Shown here in pieces: positions 1 through 12,200 of a stretch of 64,000 bases of DNA. Position 1 is the first letter of the stretch; each line of letters begins with the position of its first letter. The notes under the pieces were generated by a model. The model had not been told where the DNA came from and ran no database searches. It was given only the letters and a program-made list of their open reading frames with translations. A program made the translations under genes and the position numbers. Source of the DNA: Chrysopilus asiliformis (taxonomy: Eukaryota > Arthropoda > Insecta > Diptera > Rhagionidae); NCBI GenBank assembly GCA_964034945.1, contig OZ035962.1, positions 48,663,931-48,727,930 on the forward strand, in the 5' to 3' direction.

Positions 1-672
1 ACAACATCGTTTCTGTCACGTACCGGTGAAAATAGTCCAAGCTGATTGAGGATTTTGTTGTTAATCGACATACACATATCTTCAAGTGATATCAGTGCTT
101 CATTGAAAATGTCTTCCGAATACTGTACATCCAGACCGGGGTTGTTTCTGCGTGCTCGGAGAAGTATGTCTTCGCTCATACTCTCTTTGTGTTTTTCCCA
201 TAGATCTTTGGGACCAGAAGGCGCACAGGTTGTCAAAATTATGGAGAACAGAGTTCGTATTTGATGAGCATTACGTGTTTCAGATGCTTCTGTCAATGTA
301 TTGTCCCAATGTTGATCATTTTCAAGCAAACCAAGTTTGAAACATGCTTCTCTGTATGTCTGACACACTTGACCATCAATGGTTTTGATTGCTTGAAACG
401 ATGTTGGTCCTTTGACCACGTGAAGCAGCATTCGCAAATAGTAGCATTCAGCATTATTCGGATGAACAGTATATACTCGTCCCAATGTGGCAGTAGAAAA
501 TATGCCAGCTATCGAAGAATGCCTGGCGCCTCGTTTTCTTCTGCAAAATTTCTTCGTCGATTGATTCCAAGTGTAATAGTTGGGAACTTCGTGATATAGC
601 AACGTTTTTGCGAATTCGTCAGTTGCACACAATTGGAAAAAAGCGGTCAATGTTGTGTTTGGTGGATCTGTA
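1..672 (-). pseudogene. Helitron replication/helicase protein fragment (runs off left edge)
   Basis: Read on the minus strand from about 672 to 1, one frame stays open for over 200 codons and matches the linker/helicase entry region of Helitron RepHel proteins. It begins with a TLTAFFQLC-like segment, then YHEVPNYYTW, the signature LLHVVKGPTSF, an REACFKLGLLEND segment and DLWEKHKESMSED. Family knowledge: RepHel combines a HUH Rep nuclease with a Pif1-type 5'-3' helicase for rolling-circle transposition; autonomous proteins exceed 1000 residues. Neither the Rep domain nor the Walker A motif is in the window: the Rep side is replaced at about 672 by a DINE-like segment, and the rest lies beyond base 1. 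The copy is therefore truncated on its N-terminal side, although no stop interrupts what is visible. The shorter forward ORFs here are shadows. Confidence 0.85.
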
Positions 673-768
673 GCCTTGCTTTTTACGAAAAACGAATCTG
701 CGCAAAATTTCAAGTATCTAGCTCAATCCGTGCGCCCGCAATCCGCGCCACAGTCGGAGAGACGGACG
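673..768 (-). repeat. DINE-1/Helentron-like segment abutting the Helitron ORF
   Basis: The minus strand matches the middle of the DINE-like elements at 41871-42464 and 57575-58165: a short CCGTCCGTC tract, then TGTGGCGCGGATTGCGGG, then sequence running to GCTA, where the match stops and the helicase frame begins. The 5' TATACCC end of the family is missing, cut inside the microsatellite tract and replaced by the 769-1416 repeat. The junction links the short non-autonomous family physically to a Helitron coding sequence. Confidence 0.7.
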
Positions 769-1416
769 GAAGACGACCTCCCAATAAATTCTTGGTTCAT
801 CCAAAAATATCAAAAACGTACAAAATTTGAGATAACTTGAGAACTGTAAAAGATATCAATTTACGATAAATGGCAAAAATGTGGAAAATGTTAACATCTT
901 TAAATATTCTTTTAACTGATTTGTCGAAAAACCGTTAGTTTGCAAGTAATTTGCAAAAATATATTTTTTTATGTTTTAATCTAAATTACTCAATAACGGT
1001 AAAAGATAACGGATAACGGATAACGGTAAAAACAAAATTGTGCAGAATGCCATTCTCATTAATTCACTTCATACATTCAGACAGCAAAAAACCGTTAATT
1101 TTCGAGATAATCGCAAAAAACTGTTTTTTTTTGGAAATAACGGTTTATCTCGATAACAGATTGAGATATCGAATTATAGCTAAAGACAAAAGTGTGGGAA
1201 ATTTTATTATCTCCAAGTTTTGTCATACTTAAGGACACTAAAAAACGCGTAGTTTGGGAGTAAATCGAGAAAAACGAAATTGCGATTTTTGAAAAACCGC
1301 CATTTTGGATACTTCCGGTTAACGGATTTCCACCAAAACTTGATAGGATCGTCCCATTTCAGGACCCCACATGCCTATAAAATTTCATGGCGCTAGTTTT
1401 TGAGAAATCTTGTACA
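769..1416 (+). repeat. Satellite-flanking repeat A, copy 1
   Basis: About 650 bp, repeated at 21256-21901 with small substitutions and indels. It starts at GACGACCTCCCAATAAATTC and ends at GAAATCTTGTACACAGACTG, where it passes without a break into the (GACAGACT)n array. It is AT-rich, has internal short repeats of AACGGTAAAAGATAACGG, and shows no coding potential. The last part (TATAAAATTTCATG...CTTGTACACAGAC) reads like the sequence preceding microsatellite tracts in short interspersed fly elements; that comparison is from memory. Confidence 0.75.
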
Positions 1417-3946
1417 CAGACTGACAGACTGACAGACTGACAGACTGACAGACTGACAGACTGACAGACTGACAGACTGACAGACTGACAGACTGACAGA
1501 CTGACAGACTGACAGACTGACAGACTGACAGACTGACAGACTGACAGACTGACAGACTGACAGACTGACAGACTGACAGACTGACAGACTGACAGACTGA
1601 CAGACTGACAGACTGACAGACTGACAGACTGACAGACTGACAGACTGACAGACTGACAGACTGACAGACTGACAGACTGACAGACTGACAGACTGACAGA
1701 CTGACAGACTGACAGACTGACAGACTGACAGACTGACAGACTGACAGACTGACAGACTGACAGACTGACAGACTGACAGACTGACAGACTGACAGACTGA
1801 CAGACTGACAGACTGACAGACTGACAGACTGACAGACTGACAGACTGACAGACTGACAGACTGACAGACTGACAGACTGACAGACTGACAGACTGACAGA
1901 CTGACAGACTGACAGACTGACAGACTGACAGACTGACAGACTGACAGACTGACAGACTGACAGACTGACAGACTGACAGACTGACAGACTGACAGACTGA
2001 CAGACTGACAGACTGACAGACTGACAGACTGACAGACTGACAGACTGACAGACTGACAGACTGACAGACTGACAGACTGACAGACTGACAGACTGACAGA
2101 CTGACAGACTGACAGACTGACAGACTGACAGACTGACAGACTGACAGACTGACAGACTGACAGACTGACAGACTGACAGACTGACAGACTGACAGACTGA
2201 CAGACTGACAGACTGACAGACTGACAGACTGACAGACTGACAGACTTACAGACTGACAGACTGACAGACTGACAGACTGACAGACTGACAGACTGACAGA
2301 CTGACAGACTGACAGACTGACAGACTGACAGACTGACAGACTGACAGACTGACAGACTGACAGACTGACAGACTGACAGACTGACAGACTGACAGACTGA
2401 CAGACTGACAGACTGACAGACTGACAGACTGACAGACTGACAGACTGACAGACTGACAGACTGACAGACTGACAGACTGACAGACTGACAGACTGACAGA
2501 CTGACAGACTGACAGACTGACAGACTGACAGACTGACAGACTGACAGACTGACAGACTGACAGACTGACAGACTGACAGACTGACAGACTGACAGACTGA
2601 CAGACTGACAGACTGACAGACTGACAGACTGACAGACTGACAGACTGACAGACTGACAGACTGACAGACTGACAGACTGACAGACTGACAGACTGACAGA
2701 CTGACAGACTGACAGACTGACAGACTGACAGACTGACAGACTGACAGACTGACAGACTGACAGACTGACAGACTGACAGACTGACAGACTGACAGACTGA
2801 CAGACTGACAGACTGACAGACTGACAGACTGACAGACTGACAGACTGACAGACTGACTGACAGACTGACAGACTGACAGACTGACAGACTGACAGACTGA
2901 CAGACTGACAGACTGACAGACTGACAGACTGACAGACTGACAGACTGACAGACTGACAGACTGACAGACTGACAGACTGACAGACTGACAGACTGACAGA
3001 CTGACAGACTGACAGACTGACAGACTGACAGACTGACAGACTGACAGACTGGCAGACTGACAGACTGACAGACTGACAGACTGACAGACTGACAGACTGA
3101 CAGACTGACAGACTGACAGACTGACAGACTGACAGACTGACAGACTGACAGACTGACAGACTGACAGACTGACAGACTGACAGACTGACAGACTGACAGA
3201 CTGACAGACTGACAGACTGACAGACTGACAGACTGACAGACTGACAGACTGACAGACTGACAGACTGACAGACTGACAGACTGACAGACTGACAGACTGA
3301 CAGACTGACAGACTGACAGACTGACAGACTGACAGACTGACAGACTGACAGACTGACAGACTGACAGACTGACAGACTGACAGACTGACAGACTGACAGA
3401 CTGACAGACTGACAGACTGACAGACTGACAGACTGACAGACTGACAGACTGACAGACTGACAGACTGACAGACTGACAGACTGACAGACTGACAGACTGA
3501 CAGACTGACAGACTGACAGACTGACAGACTGACAGACTGACAGACTGACAGACTGACAGACTGACAGACTGACAGACTGACAGACTGACAGACTGACAGA
3601 CTGACAGACTGACAGACTGACAGACTGACAGACTGACAGACTGACAGACTGACAGACTGACAGACTGACAGACTGACAGACTGACAGACTGACAGACTGA
3701 CAGACTGACAGACTGACAGACTGACAGACTGACAGACTGACAGACTGACAGACTGACAGACTGACAGACTGACAGACTGACAGACTGACAGACTGACAGA
3801 CTGACAGACTGACAGACTGACAGACTGACAGACTGACAGACTGACAGACTGACAGACTGACAGACTGACAGACTGACAGACTGACAGACTGACAGACTGA
3901 CAGACTGACAGACTGACAGACTGACAGACTGACAGACTGACAGACT
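1417..3946 (+). repeat. (GACAGACT)n tandem array 1
   Basis: About 316 near-perfect copies of an 8-bp unit. Departures seen: G to T at 2247, a 4-bp phase slip near 2855, and A to G at 3052. The left edge is continuous with repeat A; the right edge is the 5' end of the R1-clade LINE. On the minus strand the unit lacks stop codons, giving spurious ORFs of Ser/Val/Cys/Gln/Leu repeats. Confidence 0.98.
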
Positions 3947-4511
3947 AACTCCGCCGTAGCCGGTCCCAAGCCCGGTTGAGAAAGGAGGAGGGACGATCGT
4001 ACAGGGAAGGCACTGATCGTTTGTCCACTCGTGGACATTCCAGTGTCGCAACTGATAAACCGATCACGAGACGTAAAACCCAGAAGCGTCTGACCCACAT
4101 TGGGCGGCTAACTGGTCGGCGTCTGTCACCATGTTAGGTGCGGCCGAAATTTGAGGAACGATTGCCGCCCCCGCTGTCACACGGGGAGTGCCAGACAAAA
4201 CACTGCATTTCTTTTCTTTTGATGCGGTGTGAGGAAGGCTGATGTGAGCTTGCTCTTCCGATGTGCTGACGGTGGGAATCGACAGGAACCAGCCACTTCG
4301 GGCCCTGATCAGGAAGTGTGCATTGGATGTGGAGTAGTGTCTGCATTGCCACGGGCGAGCGACGATCCGTCCGGAGTCCGGGATCGTTTAAGCGTAGGTC
4401 TGAGCCTCAGGGAACTGGGGTAGGAGAAACTCTCCGAGGGTACACCCGTTCTCGACTAATACGGCCCGCCCCCCTGCACACGATGCGCTGGATATACTTA
4501 TATATAAAAAT
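3947..4511 (+). promoter_or_regulatory. 5' UTR / presumed internal promoter of the R1-clade LINE
   Basis: This 565 bp non-coding leader is almost identical to 15554-16121 of the second copy. It is GC-richer than its surroundings and holds no long ORF. In R1-clade elements the 5' UTR normally carries the promoter. The conservation of both 5' ends up to the satellite junction suggests both copies were full length at the 5' side. No specific promoter motif is claimed. Confidence 0.6.
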
Positions 4512-6083
4512 ATGGATAAAAAAGAAAAAACAAACAAAAACAATGACGAAAATATCAGGGAGAAAATAGGAGAAGACTCCGCGAACCCTTTTGGGCGGAG
4601 CAACATGGTGCAGAGATCCCCTCCCCCGGGAAGGAGTCCCAAACCCCTCTTGGTGGAAAATAGGAACGCAACGGGAGACCAGGGAATGGAAATGAATCCC
4701 TCACAAATTGCAATAGGGCTCTCAACAGGAACACCACGACGATCTTATTCGTTGTCATCCTTCGATATAGAGAGATCAACAGGAGATCCGCTAAATGCGG
4801 CCGAAGGAGATAGTGAATGCCACGCAGCAAACAAGAAGCTTCACTTCCTGACTCTGGCTATTGAAAGCCTCGCAGAATTTGTGAAAGATAAGCACAATGT
4901 TCACCATGAAATAAAAAAGAAGATTGGTACGATCAAGCACGCCGTTTATGGACTTAAACGGGAATTTGGTAAAGCAGGGCCACAAGGAAACCCAACCCCT
5001 CAGAAAGATCAAACAACCCTTGTTAGCCAGGCAACACAAACGGAGATACCCAAATCTCTCACCGAAACATCACAAAGGGCAGAGATACATCCCAAGTCCC
5101 AGATGTCAAGAGAACCCAAACTAGCCAAACAAGACTCAGTGAAAAGAAGGAGAGATAACATGGAGAAGGCAGAAAATCGCTCCCCAGATCTAAAGAAGTC
5201 AAAACGTGACGGTCCAATAGAAAAGCCAGTAGAAAAAAACTCTAAAAAAAATATTGCAACTGAGCTACAGGACGAACATACCCGAAAACAGGGCGACAAA
5301 GCAATCACTGCTAACAAAAAAGGCCGGCAAATAGACCAGAAAGGTCATGTAATAAAGCCGAGAAGAAATAAACCAAACGCCATTCTAATCGAAAAACGAG
5401 GAGAGATATCCTATGCCGATATCCTCCGTAAGGTGAAAAACGACCCAAAGTTGAAGGAGCTCGGGGAGAATGTCGCACGTATCAGAAGGACTCATAGTGG
5501 CGGAATGCTGATCGAACTGAACAAAAGGGCAAACTCGAAAAGCGGAAACTATCAGACGCTGGTCGAAAGTGCACTGGAGAGCGACGCTAGAGTTAAATCT
5601 CTACAACAAGAAATAACGATAGAGTGCAAGGATCTGGACGAAATTACAACCAAGGAAGAAATTTGCCAAGCCTTAAAGGACCAATTTATCGTTGAAGATT
5701 CGCTGGATTTCGCAGTAAAAAGCATAAGGAAAGCTTTCGGTGGAACCCAAACAGCAGTAATACGAGCACCCATCTATTTAGCTAACCAATTACTGAAGGC
5801 AGGGAAAGTCAAAGTTGGTTGGACAATATGTAGACTCAAAGAGATTGTCGAACCTAAAAGATGCTACCGGTGTCTAGAATTTGGACACCTGGCTAAAAGC
5901 TGTAATAACACCGACAGGTCAGACTTATGCCGAAGATGCGGCGAAAAAGGGCATATAGCAAAAACCTGTGTACAAGAACCTAAGTGCATGATTTGCACTA
6001 GCGCAAATGGTCCATCTGAACGCCATACGACAGGAAGTAGAGTATGCCCAGCATACCGGAAAGCCAAAAGATCGGTTCAATAA
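4512..6083 (+). CDS. LINE ORF1, nucleic-acid-binding protein with zinc knuckles
   Basis: This 523-codon frame starts at the first ATG after the leader. Residues 1-80 are basic/polar. A helical segment follows near residues 100-155, then a long Lys/Arg/Glu-rich low-complexity stretch (about 160-300), and a conserved domain containing ILIEKRGEISYADILRKVK and TIECKDLDEITTKEEIC. The C-terminus has two canonical CCHC knuckles (CYRCLEFGHLAKSC, CRRCGEKGHIAKTC) and a third degenerate Cys/His cluster starting CMIC. ORF1 proteins of R1-clade LINEs package the RNA and are needed for retrotransposition. The stop codon overlaps the ORF2 start (UAAUGA). No frame break is seen, so ORF1 appears intact. Confidence 0.92.
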   Translation: MDKKEKTNKNNDENIREKIGEDSANPFGRSNMVQRSPPPGRSPKPLLVENRNATGDQGMEMNPSQIAIGLSTGTPRRSYSLSSFDIERSTGDPLNAAEGDSECHAANKKLHFLTLAIESLAEFVKDKHNVHHEIKKKIGTIKHAVYGLKREFGKAGPQGNPTPQKDQTTLVSQATQTEIPKSLTETSQRAEIHPKSQMSREPKLAKQDSVKRRRDNMEKAENRSPDLKKSKRDGPIEKPVEKNSKKNIATELQDEHTRKQGDKAITANKKGRQIDQKGHVIKPRRNKPNAILIEKRGEISYADILRKVKNDPKLKELGENVARIRRTHSGGMLIELNKRANSKSGNYQTLVESALESDARVKSLQQEITIECKDLDEITTKEEICQALKDQFIVEDSLDFAVKSIRKAFGGTQTAVIRAPIYLANQLLKAGKVKVGWTICRLKEIVEPKRCYRCLEFGHLAKSCNNTDRSDLCRRCGEKGHIAKTCVQEPKCMICTSANGPSERHTTGSRVCPAYRKAKRSVQ

Positions 6084-6086
6084 TGA
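6081..6086 (+). promoter_or_regulatory. UAAUGA stop-start junction between ORF1 and ORF2
   Basis: The ORF1 stop TAA (6081-6083) shares its last A with the ORF2 ATG (6083-6085), followed by A. This arrangement is known from the R1-clade element SART1, where UAAUGA supports translational coupling by reinitiation. It decides the ORF2 start: upstream in-frame residues would be read inside ORF1. Confidence 0.8.
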
Positions 6087-9064
6087 AGGTTATTCAGATA
6101 AATCTAAACCATTGCGAAACAGCCCAAGACCTACTAGGGCAATTCATAAAGGAAATGGAGATCGACGTCGCAATTATTTCTGAGCCATATAAAATCCCTC
6201 CCAAAAACAACCACTGGACCGCAGATGGTACAGGAAAAGCAGCAATTTTTACCTGTGGCAAATACCCTTTCCAGGAGCTGAAGCTGCCACAAGAGGATGG
6301 ATTTGCAGTCGCTAAAATCAACGGTATATACTTATACAGTTGCTACCTTCCGCCAAGTTTACAACTACCGCAGTACGAAACTATACTGGATAAACTAGTA
6401 GCAGATACTAGAGGACGCCATCCCATTGTGATTGCAGGAGATTTCAACGCATGGGCAACTGAATGGGGAAGTAAACGGACTAACATCAGAGGATCTACCC
6501 TGCTGGAAGCCTTTTCCTCAATAGACATAATCCTGGCCAATAGGGGAAGTAAAAGTACTTTCCGAAAAAATGGGTGCCATTCGGTGATCGATATCACCTT
6601 TGTGAGCAAAGAGCTCTCAAGAGGTCTGAATTGGCGCGTTGATGAACAGTATACCCACAGCGACCACCAAGCAGTATTGTATGAGATAGAATCAAATAAG
6701 AGGGCTAAAGTATCCCAACCAAAATGGGTACAAAAAGGATGGGTAACCAAGGCTTTTGATAAAGAAGTGTTCTGCGAGATGATGAAAGAACTAGCCACAT
6801 TACCAGGCGACGCAGATAGCAAAGCACAACAAACAGTCAAATACATGATTAAGGCATGCGATGCTTCTATGCCGAGGAGAAGAGTCAACAATAGTAGAAC
6901 CCCGGTCTACTGGTGGAACGAAGCTATCAAGCACTTGAGATCTAGCTGCCATCATGCCAGAAGAAAGAGCCAAAGATCTATAGGAAAACCTGAATACGAC
7001 GAGCTCAACCACGAATATAAGAGACTGCGAAAAGAACTCCGGGACAAAATTAGAGAGAGTAAAAAAGACAGTCTCAAACAGCTGTGTGATGACGCAGATT
7101 CAAATCCCTGGGGTAGTGCCTACAGATTAGTAATGACCAGATTAAAAGGCCAAAGAACTCCGCAAGAAAAATGCCCGAAAATGCTATACGAGATTGTGTC
7201 AAAGCTGTTCCCACAACATGCAGAAAGCAGAAATCATCATGAAGAAAAGCAAGAAAAGGAGGAAATACCTGAAGTGACAGCGCAGGAGATTCTGGAGGCT
7301 TGCGGGAAAGTGGGTGACAAAAAAGCACCTGGTCCGGATGAGATCCCCAACATAGCACTTAAAGCGGCTTTAAAAAACAAACCAAACTTCTTTGCTAATT
7401 TAATGCAGACCTGCTTGGAAGAGGGTACTTTCCCCAGGAAGTGGAAGAGGCAAAGGCTAGTACTTTTGCCAAAAGTGGGCAAACCACCCGGCGAACCATC
7501 ATCTTACCGACCAATATGTCTACTCGATACTATGGGGAAAATATTGGAGCGTATTATACTAAACAGGATACTTCCGATCACAGAAGGTGAAGAAGGACTT
7601 TCCCAACATTAATTTGGTTTTCGCAAAGCGCGTTCAACCTTAGACGCTATCAATTCGGTATTAGACACGGCAAGGGAAGTGTGGGAAAACAAGTCATGGA
7701 AGCGGGGCCCAAAAAAATACTGCGCCATAATCACGCTGGACGTAAAAAATGCGTTTAATACTGCCAACTGGGGACACATTAGGACAGCCTTACGTAAGAT
7801 GAGGTTGCCTACATATCTACTCAAAATCCTGGACAGTTACTTCGAGGATAGAATTTTGGAATATTCCACTGAAGAAGGACTACAGAAGTATAAGATAACA
7901 GCTGGGGTCCCACAAGGCTCAGTGCTGGGACCGGTACTCTGGAACATCATGTATGATGGCATCCTAAAACTAAGCACGTTTGAGGGAGTGAAAGTAGTAG
8001 GATTCGCCGACGACATCGCGATAGTGGTAGTCGCCAAATTCCTCGACGAATTGGAACGGATCGCCAATGAGGCTATTGCCATAGTCGGAGAATGGTTAGA
8101 GTCAGTGGGGTTAGTGCTAGCAGAGCACAAAACAGAAGCAGTTCTGATCAACAGACAACGGGCGAAGGAAAAGGCGAAAATCACGGTCGGAAAGCACACC
8201 ATAACGTCGAAAGAAGCCATTAAATACTTGGGAATTATGATCGACGAGAAATTGAACTTCAGAGCACATTTAGACTACACGAGTGAGAAGGCAGCGAAAG
8301 TCCATTCGGCTCTTTCAATAATGTTACCAAACATTGGAGGTCCAAGAAGCAGTAAGAGACTTCTCTTGTCCAGAGTCGTAAGCTCAGTGCTCCTGTACGG
8401 TTCCCCGATTTGGGCAGAAGCATTGAGAACAAAGATTAATAAAAGCCGGCTGGATAAGGTGTACAGGCTAAGCGCTCTTAGAGTTATAAGCGCATACAGA
8501 ACAGTCTCTAGTGAAGCGGCATGGGTGATAGCTGGCATGATGCCAATAGACTTAATAGCAGAAGATGCGAAAAGAAGATTTATCGCCAAAAGGCAGGACG
8601 ATGAAGGCGAAACAGAGAACCTCGACAGAGAAAACCACCCCTCTCTGTTATACTGGCAAGAAAGATGGGAAAAATCGGACAAAGCGCGCTGGACGTACAG
8701 GTTGATTCCTAATATAGAATTATGGTTAAATCGAAAACACGGAGAGATAAACTACTACTTAACCCAATTCTTAACGGGCCACGGCGGCTATCGTGGCTAT
8801 CTGCATAGAATCGGGCAGGACGACTCACCATGGTGTCCAGAATGTGAGGGAGAAATTGAAGATCCCGAACATGTATTATTCAAATGCAAACGCTTTGAGG
8901 CGGCGAGAACAGAAATGGATAGGTTCACAAAAACGTGCGTAAGCCCAGACACGCTTGTGACGGAGATGTTAAAATCCAAAGATGCATGGGACACAATTTC
9001 AAGCATAATTACTAGAATACACAGGGAGTTGCAGGCCGCGGAATTAAGGAGGAAGAGCAGATAG
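6083..9064 (+). pseudogene. LINE ORF2: APE endonuclease + reverse transcriptase, one nonsense codon
   Basis: The reading frame begins at the ATG of UAAUGA (6083) and spans 994 codons including the stop. A single in-frame TAA at 7610-7612 interrupts it just before the FGFRKARST motif; the preceding QH and the family pattern make a former CAA (Gln) likely, i.e. C to T at 7610. Endonuclease motifs: QINLNHCETAQ, ISEPY, IAGDFNAWATEW, THSDHQA. RT motifs: KKAPGPDEIPN, SYRPICLLDTMGKILE, ITLDVKNAFNTANW, AGVPQGSVLGPVLWN and the catalytic GFADDIA. A CCHC near the C-terminus (CPECEGEIEDPEHVLFKC) is typical of the clade. All key catalytic motifs look preserved, so this is a young copy inactivated by one point mutation, or by readthrough/assembly error. 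Confidence 0.93.
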
Positions 9065-9095
9065 CTTAGAACGTAGAGTGAGGAAAGTACTCAAA

Positions 9096-9144
9096 CCGCC
9101 TCCCCGATGTAATACTTAACGGTAGTTCCAGGGAGGAACAGCGG
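9096..9144 (+). promoter_or_regulatory. 3' UTR stem-loop of the R1-clade LINE
   Basis: CCGCCTCCC (9096-9104) can pair with GGGAGG (9131-9136) and GCGG (9141-9144), giving a bulged stem enclosing about 26 nt, 30 bp after the ORF2 stop. R1-clade RTs recognise structured 3' UTRs for target-primed reverse transcription, so this is a candidate recognition element. The role is inferred. Confidence 0.4.
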
Positions 9145-9235
9145 TATGGAGACCGGCAGGAAGGTGGTTTTAGTGGGTAAAAATCCCACACTCCCGGATA
9201 ATACGGAGCCTTTTGAAGGTTTCCACCTGCCTAAG

Positions 9236-9268
<33 letters not shown>

Positions 9269-9270
<2 letters not shown>

Positions 9271-12200
9271 CTGACAGACTGACAGACTGACAGACTGACA
9301 GACTGACAGACTGACAGACTGACAGACTGACAGACTGACAGACTGACAGACTGACAGACTGACAGACTGACAGACTGACAGACTGACAGACTGACAGACT
9401 GACAGACTGACAGACTGACAGACTGACAGACTGACAGACTGACAGACTGACAGACTGACAGACTGACAGACTGACAGACTGACAGACTGACAGACTGACA
9501 GACTGACAGACTGACAGACTGACAGACTGACAGACTGACAGACTGACAGACTGACAGACTGACAGACTGACAGACTGACAGACTGACAGACTGACAGACT
9601 GACAGACTGACAGACTGACAGACTGACAGACTGACAGACTGACAGACTGACAGACTGACAGACTGACAGACTGACAGACTGACAGACTGACAGACTGACA
9701 GACTGACAGACTGACAGACTGACAGACTGACAGACTGACAGACTGACAGACTGACAGACTGACAGACTGACAGACTGACAGACTGACAGACTGACAGACT
9801 GACAGACTGACAGACTGACAGACTGACAGACTGACAGACTGACAGACTGACAGACTGACAGACTGACAGACTGACAGACTGACAGACTGACAGACTGACA
9901 GACTGACAGACTGACAGACTGACAGACTGACAGACTGACAGACTGACAGACTGACAGACTGACAGACTGACAGACTGACAGACTGACAGACTGACAGACT
10001 GACAGACTGACAGACTGACAGACTGACAGACTGACAGACTGACAGACTGACAGACTGACAGACTGACAGACTGACAGACTGACAGACTGACAGACTGACA
10101 GACTGACAGACTGACAGACTGACAGACTGACAGACTGACAGACTGACAGACTGACAGACTGACAGACTGACAGACTGACAGACTGACAGACTGACAGACT
10201 GACAGACTGACAGACTGACAGACTGACAGACTGACAGACTGACAGACTGACAGACTGACAGACTGACAGACTGACAGACTGACAGACTGACAGACTGACA
10301 GACTGACAGACTGACAGACTGACAGACTGACAGACTGACAGACTGACAGACTGACAGACTGACAGACTGACAGACTGACAGACTGACAGACTGACAGACT
10401 GACAGACTGACAGACTGACAGACTGACAGACTGACAGACTGACAGACTGACAGACTGACAGACTGACAGACTGACAGACTGACAGACTGACAGACTGACA
10501 GACTGACAGACTGACAGACTGACAGACTGACAGACTGACAGACTGACAGACTGACAGACTGACAGACTGACAGACTGACAGACTGACAGACTGACAGACT
10601 GACAGACTGACAGACTGACAGACTGACAGACTGACAGACTGACAGACTGACAGACTGACAGACTGACAGACTGACAGACTGACAGACTGACAGACTGACA
10701 GACTGACAGACTGACAGACTGACAGACTGACAGACTGACAGACTGACAGACTGACAGACTGACAGACTGACAGACTGACAGACTGACAGACTGACAGACT
10801 GACAGACTGACAGACTGACAGACTGACAGACTGACAGACTGACAGACTGACAGACTGACAGACTGACAGACTGACAGACTGACAGACTGACAGACTGACA
10901 GACTGACAGACTGACAGACTGACAGACTGACAGACTGACAGACTGACAGACTGACAGACTGACAGACTGACAGACTGACAGACTGACAGACTGACAGACT
11001 GACAGACTGACAGACTGACAGACTGACAGACTGACAGACTGACAGACTGACAGACTGACAGACTGACAGACTGACAGACTGACAGACTGACAGACTGACA
11101 GACTGACAGACTGACAGACTGACAGACTGACAGACTGACAGACTGACAGACTGACAGACTGACAGACTGACAGACTGACAGACTGACAGACTGACAGACT
11201 GACAGACTGACAGACTGACAGACTGACAGACTGACAGACTGACAGACTGACAGACTGACAGACTGACAGACTGACAGACTGACAGACTGACAGACTGACA
11301 GACTGACAGACTGACAGACTGACAGACTGACAGACTGACAGACTGACAGACTGACAGACTGACAGACTGACAGACTGACAGACTGACAGACTGACAGACT
11401 GACAGACTGACAGACTGACAGACTGACAGACTGACAGACTGACAGACTGACAGACTGACAGACTGACAGACTGACAGACTGACAGACTGACAGACTGACA
11501 GACTGACAGACTGACAGACTGACAGACTGACAGACTGACAGACTGACAGACTGACAGACTGACAGACTGACAGACTGACAGACTGACAGACTGACAGACT
11601 GACAGACTGACAGACTGACAGACTGACAGACTGACAGACTGACAGACTGACAGACTGACAGACTGACAGACTGACAGACTGACAGACTGACAGACTGACA
11701 GACTGACAGACTGACAGACTGACAGACTGACAGACTGACAGACTGACAGACTGACAGACTGACAGACTGACAGACTGACAGACTGACAGACTGACAGACT
11801 GACAGACTGACAGACTGACAGACTGACAGACTGACAGACTGACAGACTGACAGACTGACAGACTGACAGACTGACAGACTGACAGACTGACAGACTGACA
11901 GACTGACAGACTGACAGACTGACAGACTGACAGACTGACAGACTGACAGACTGACAGACTGACAGACTGACAGACTGACAGACTGACAGAATGACAGACT
12001 GACAGACTGACAGACTGACAGACTGACAGACTGACAGACTGACAGACTGACAGACTGACAGACTGACAGACTGACAGACTGACAGACTGACAGACTGACA
12101 GACTGACAGACTGACAGACTGACAGACTGACAGACTGACAGACTGACAGACTGACAGACTGACAGACTGACAGACTGACAGACTGACAGACTGACAGACT

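Larger units (their letters stand above)
3947..9268 (+). mobile_element. Near-complete R1-clade LINE inserted in the GACAGACT satellite
   Basis: The element starts at AACTCCGCCG directly after ...GACAGACT and ends in 33 adenines (9236-9268), after which the array resumes. Layout: 5' UTR 3947-4511, ORF1 4512-6083, ORF2 6083-9064, 3' UTR 9065-9235. APE-type endonuclease, RT without a recognisable RNase H, and a C-terminal CCHC are the R1-clade plan. Several R1-clade members (R1, TRAS, SART, Waldo, Mino) are site-specific, and Waldo/Mino use microsatellites, so a tandem-repeat target fits the clade. A second element begins with the same 5' sequence at 15554, also inside the satellite. Target-site duplication cannot be defined inside a tandem repeat. 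I cannot assign a named family. Confidence 0.93.
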
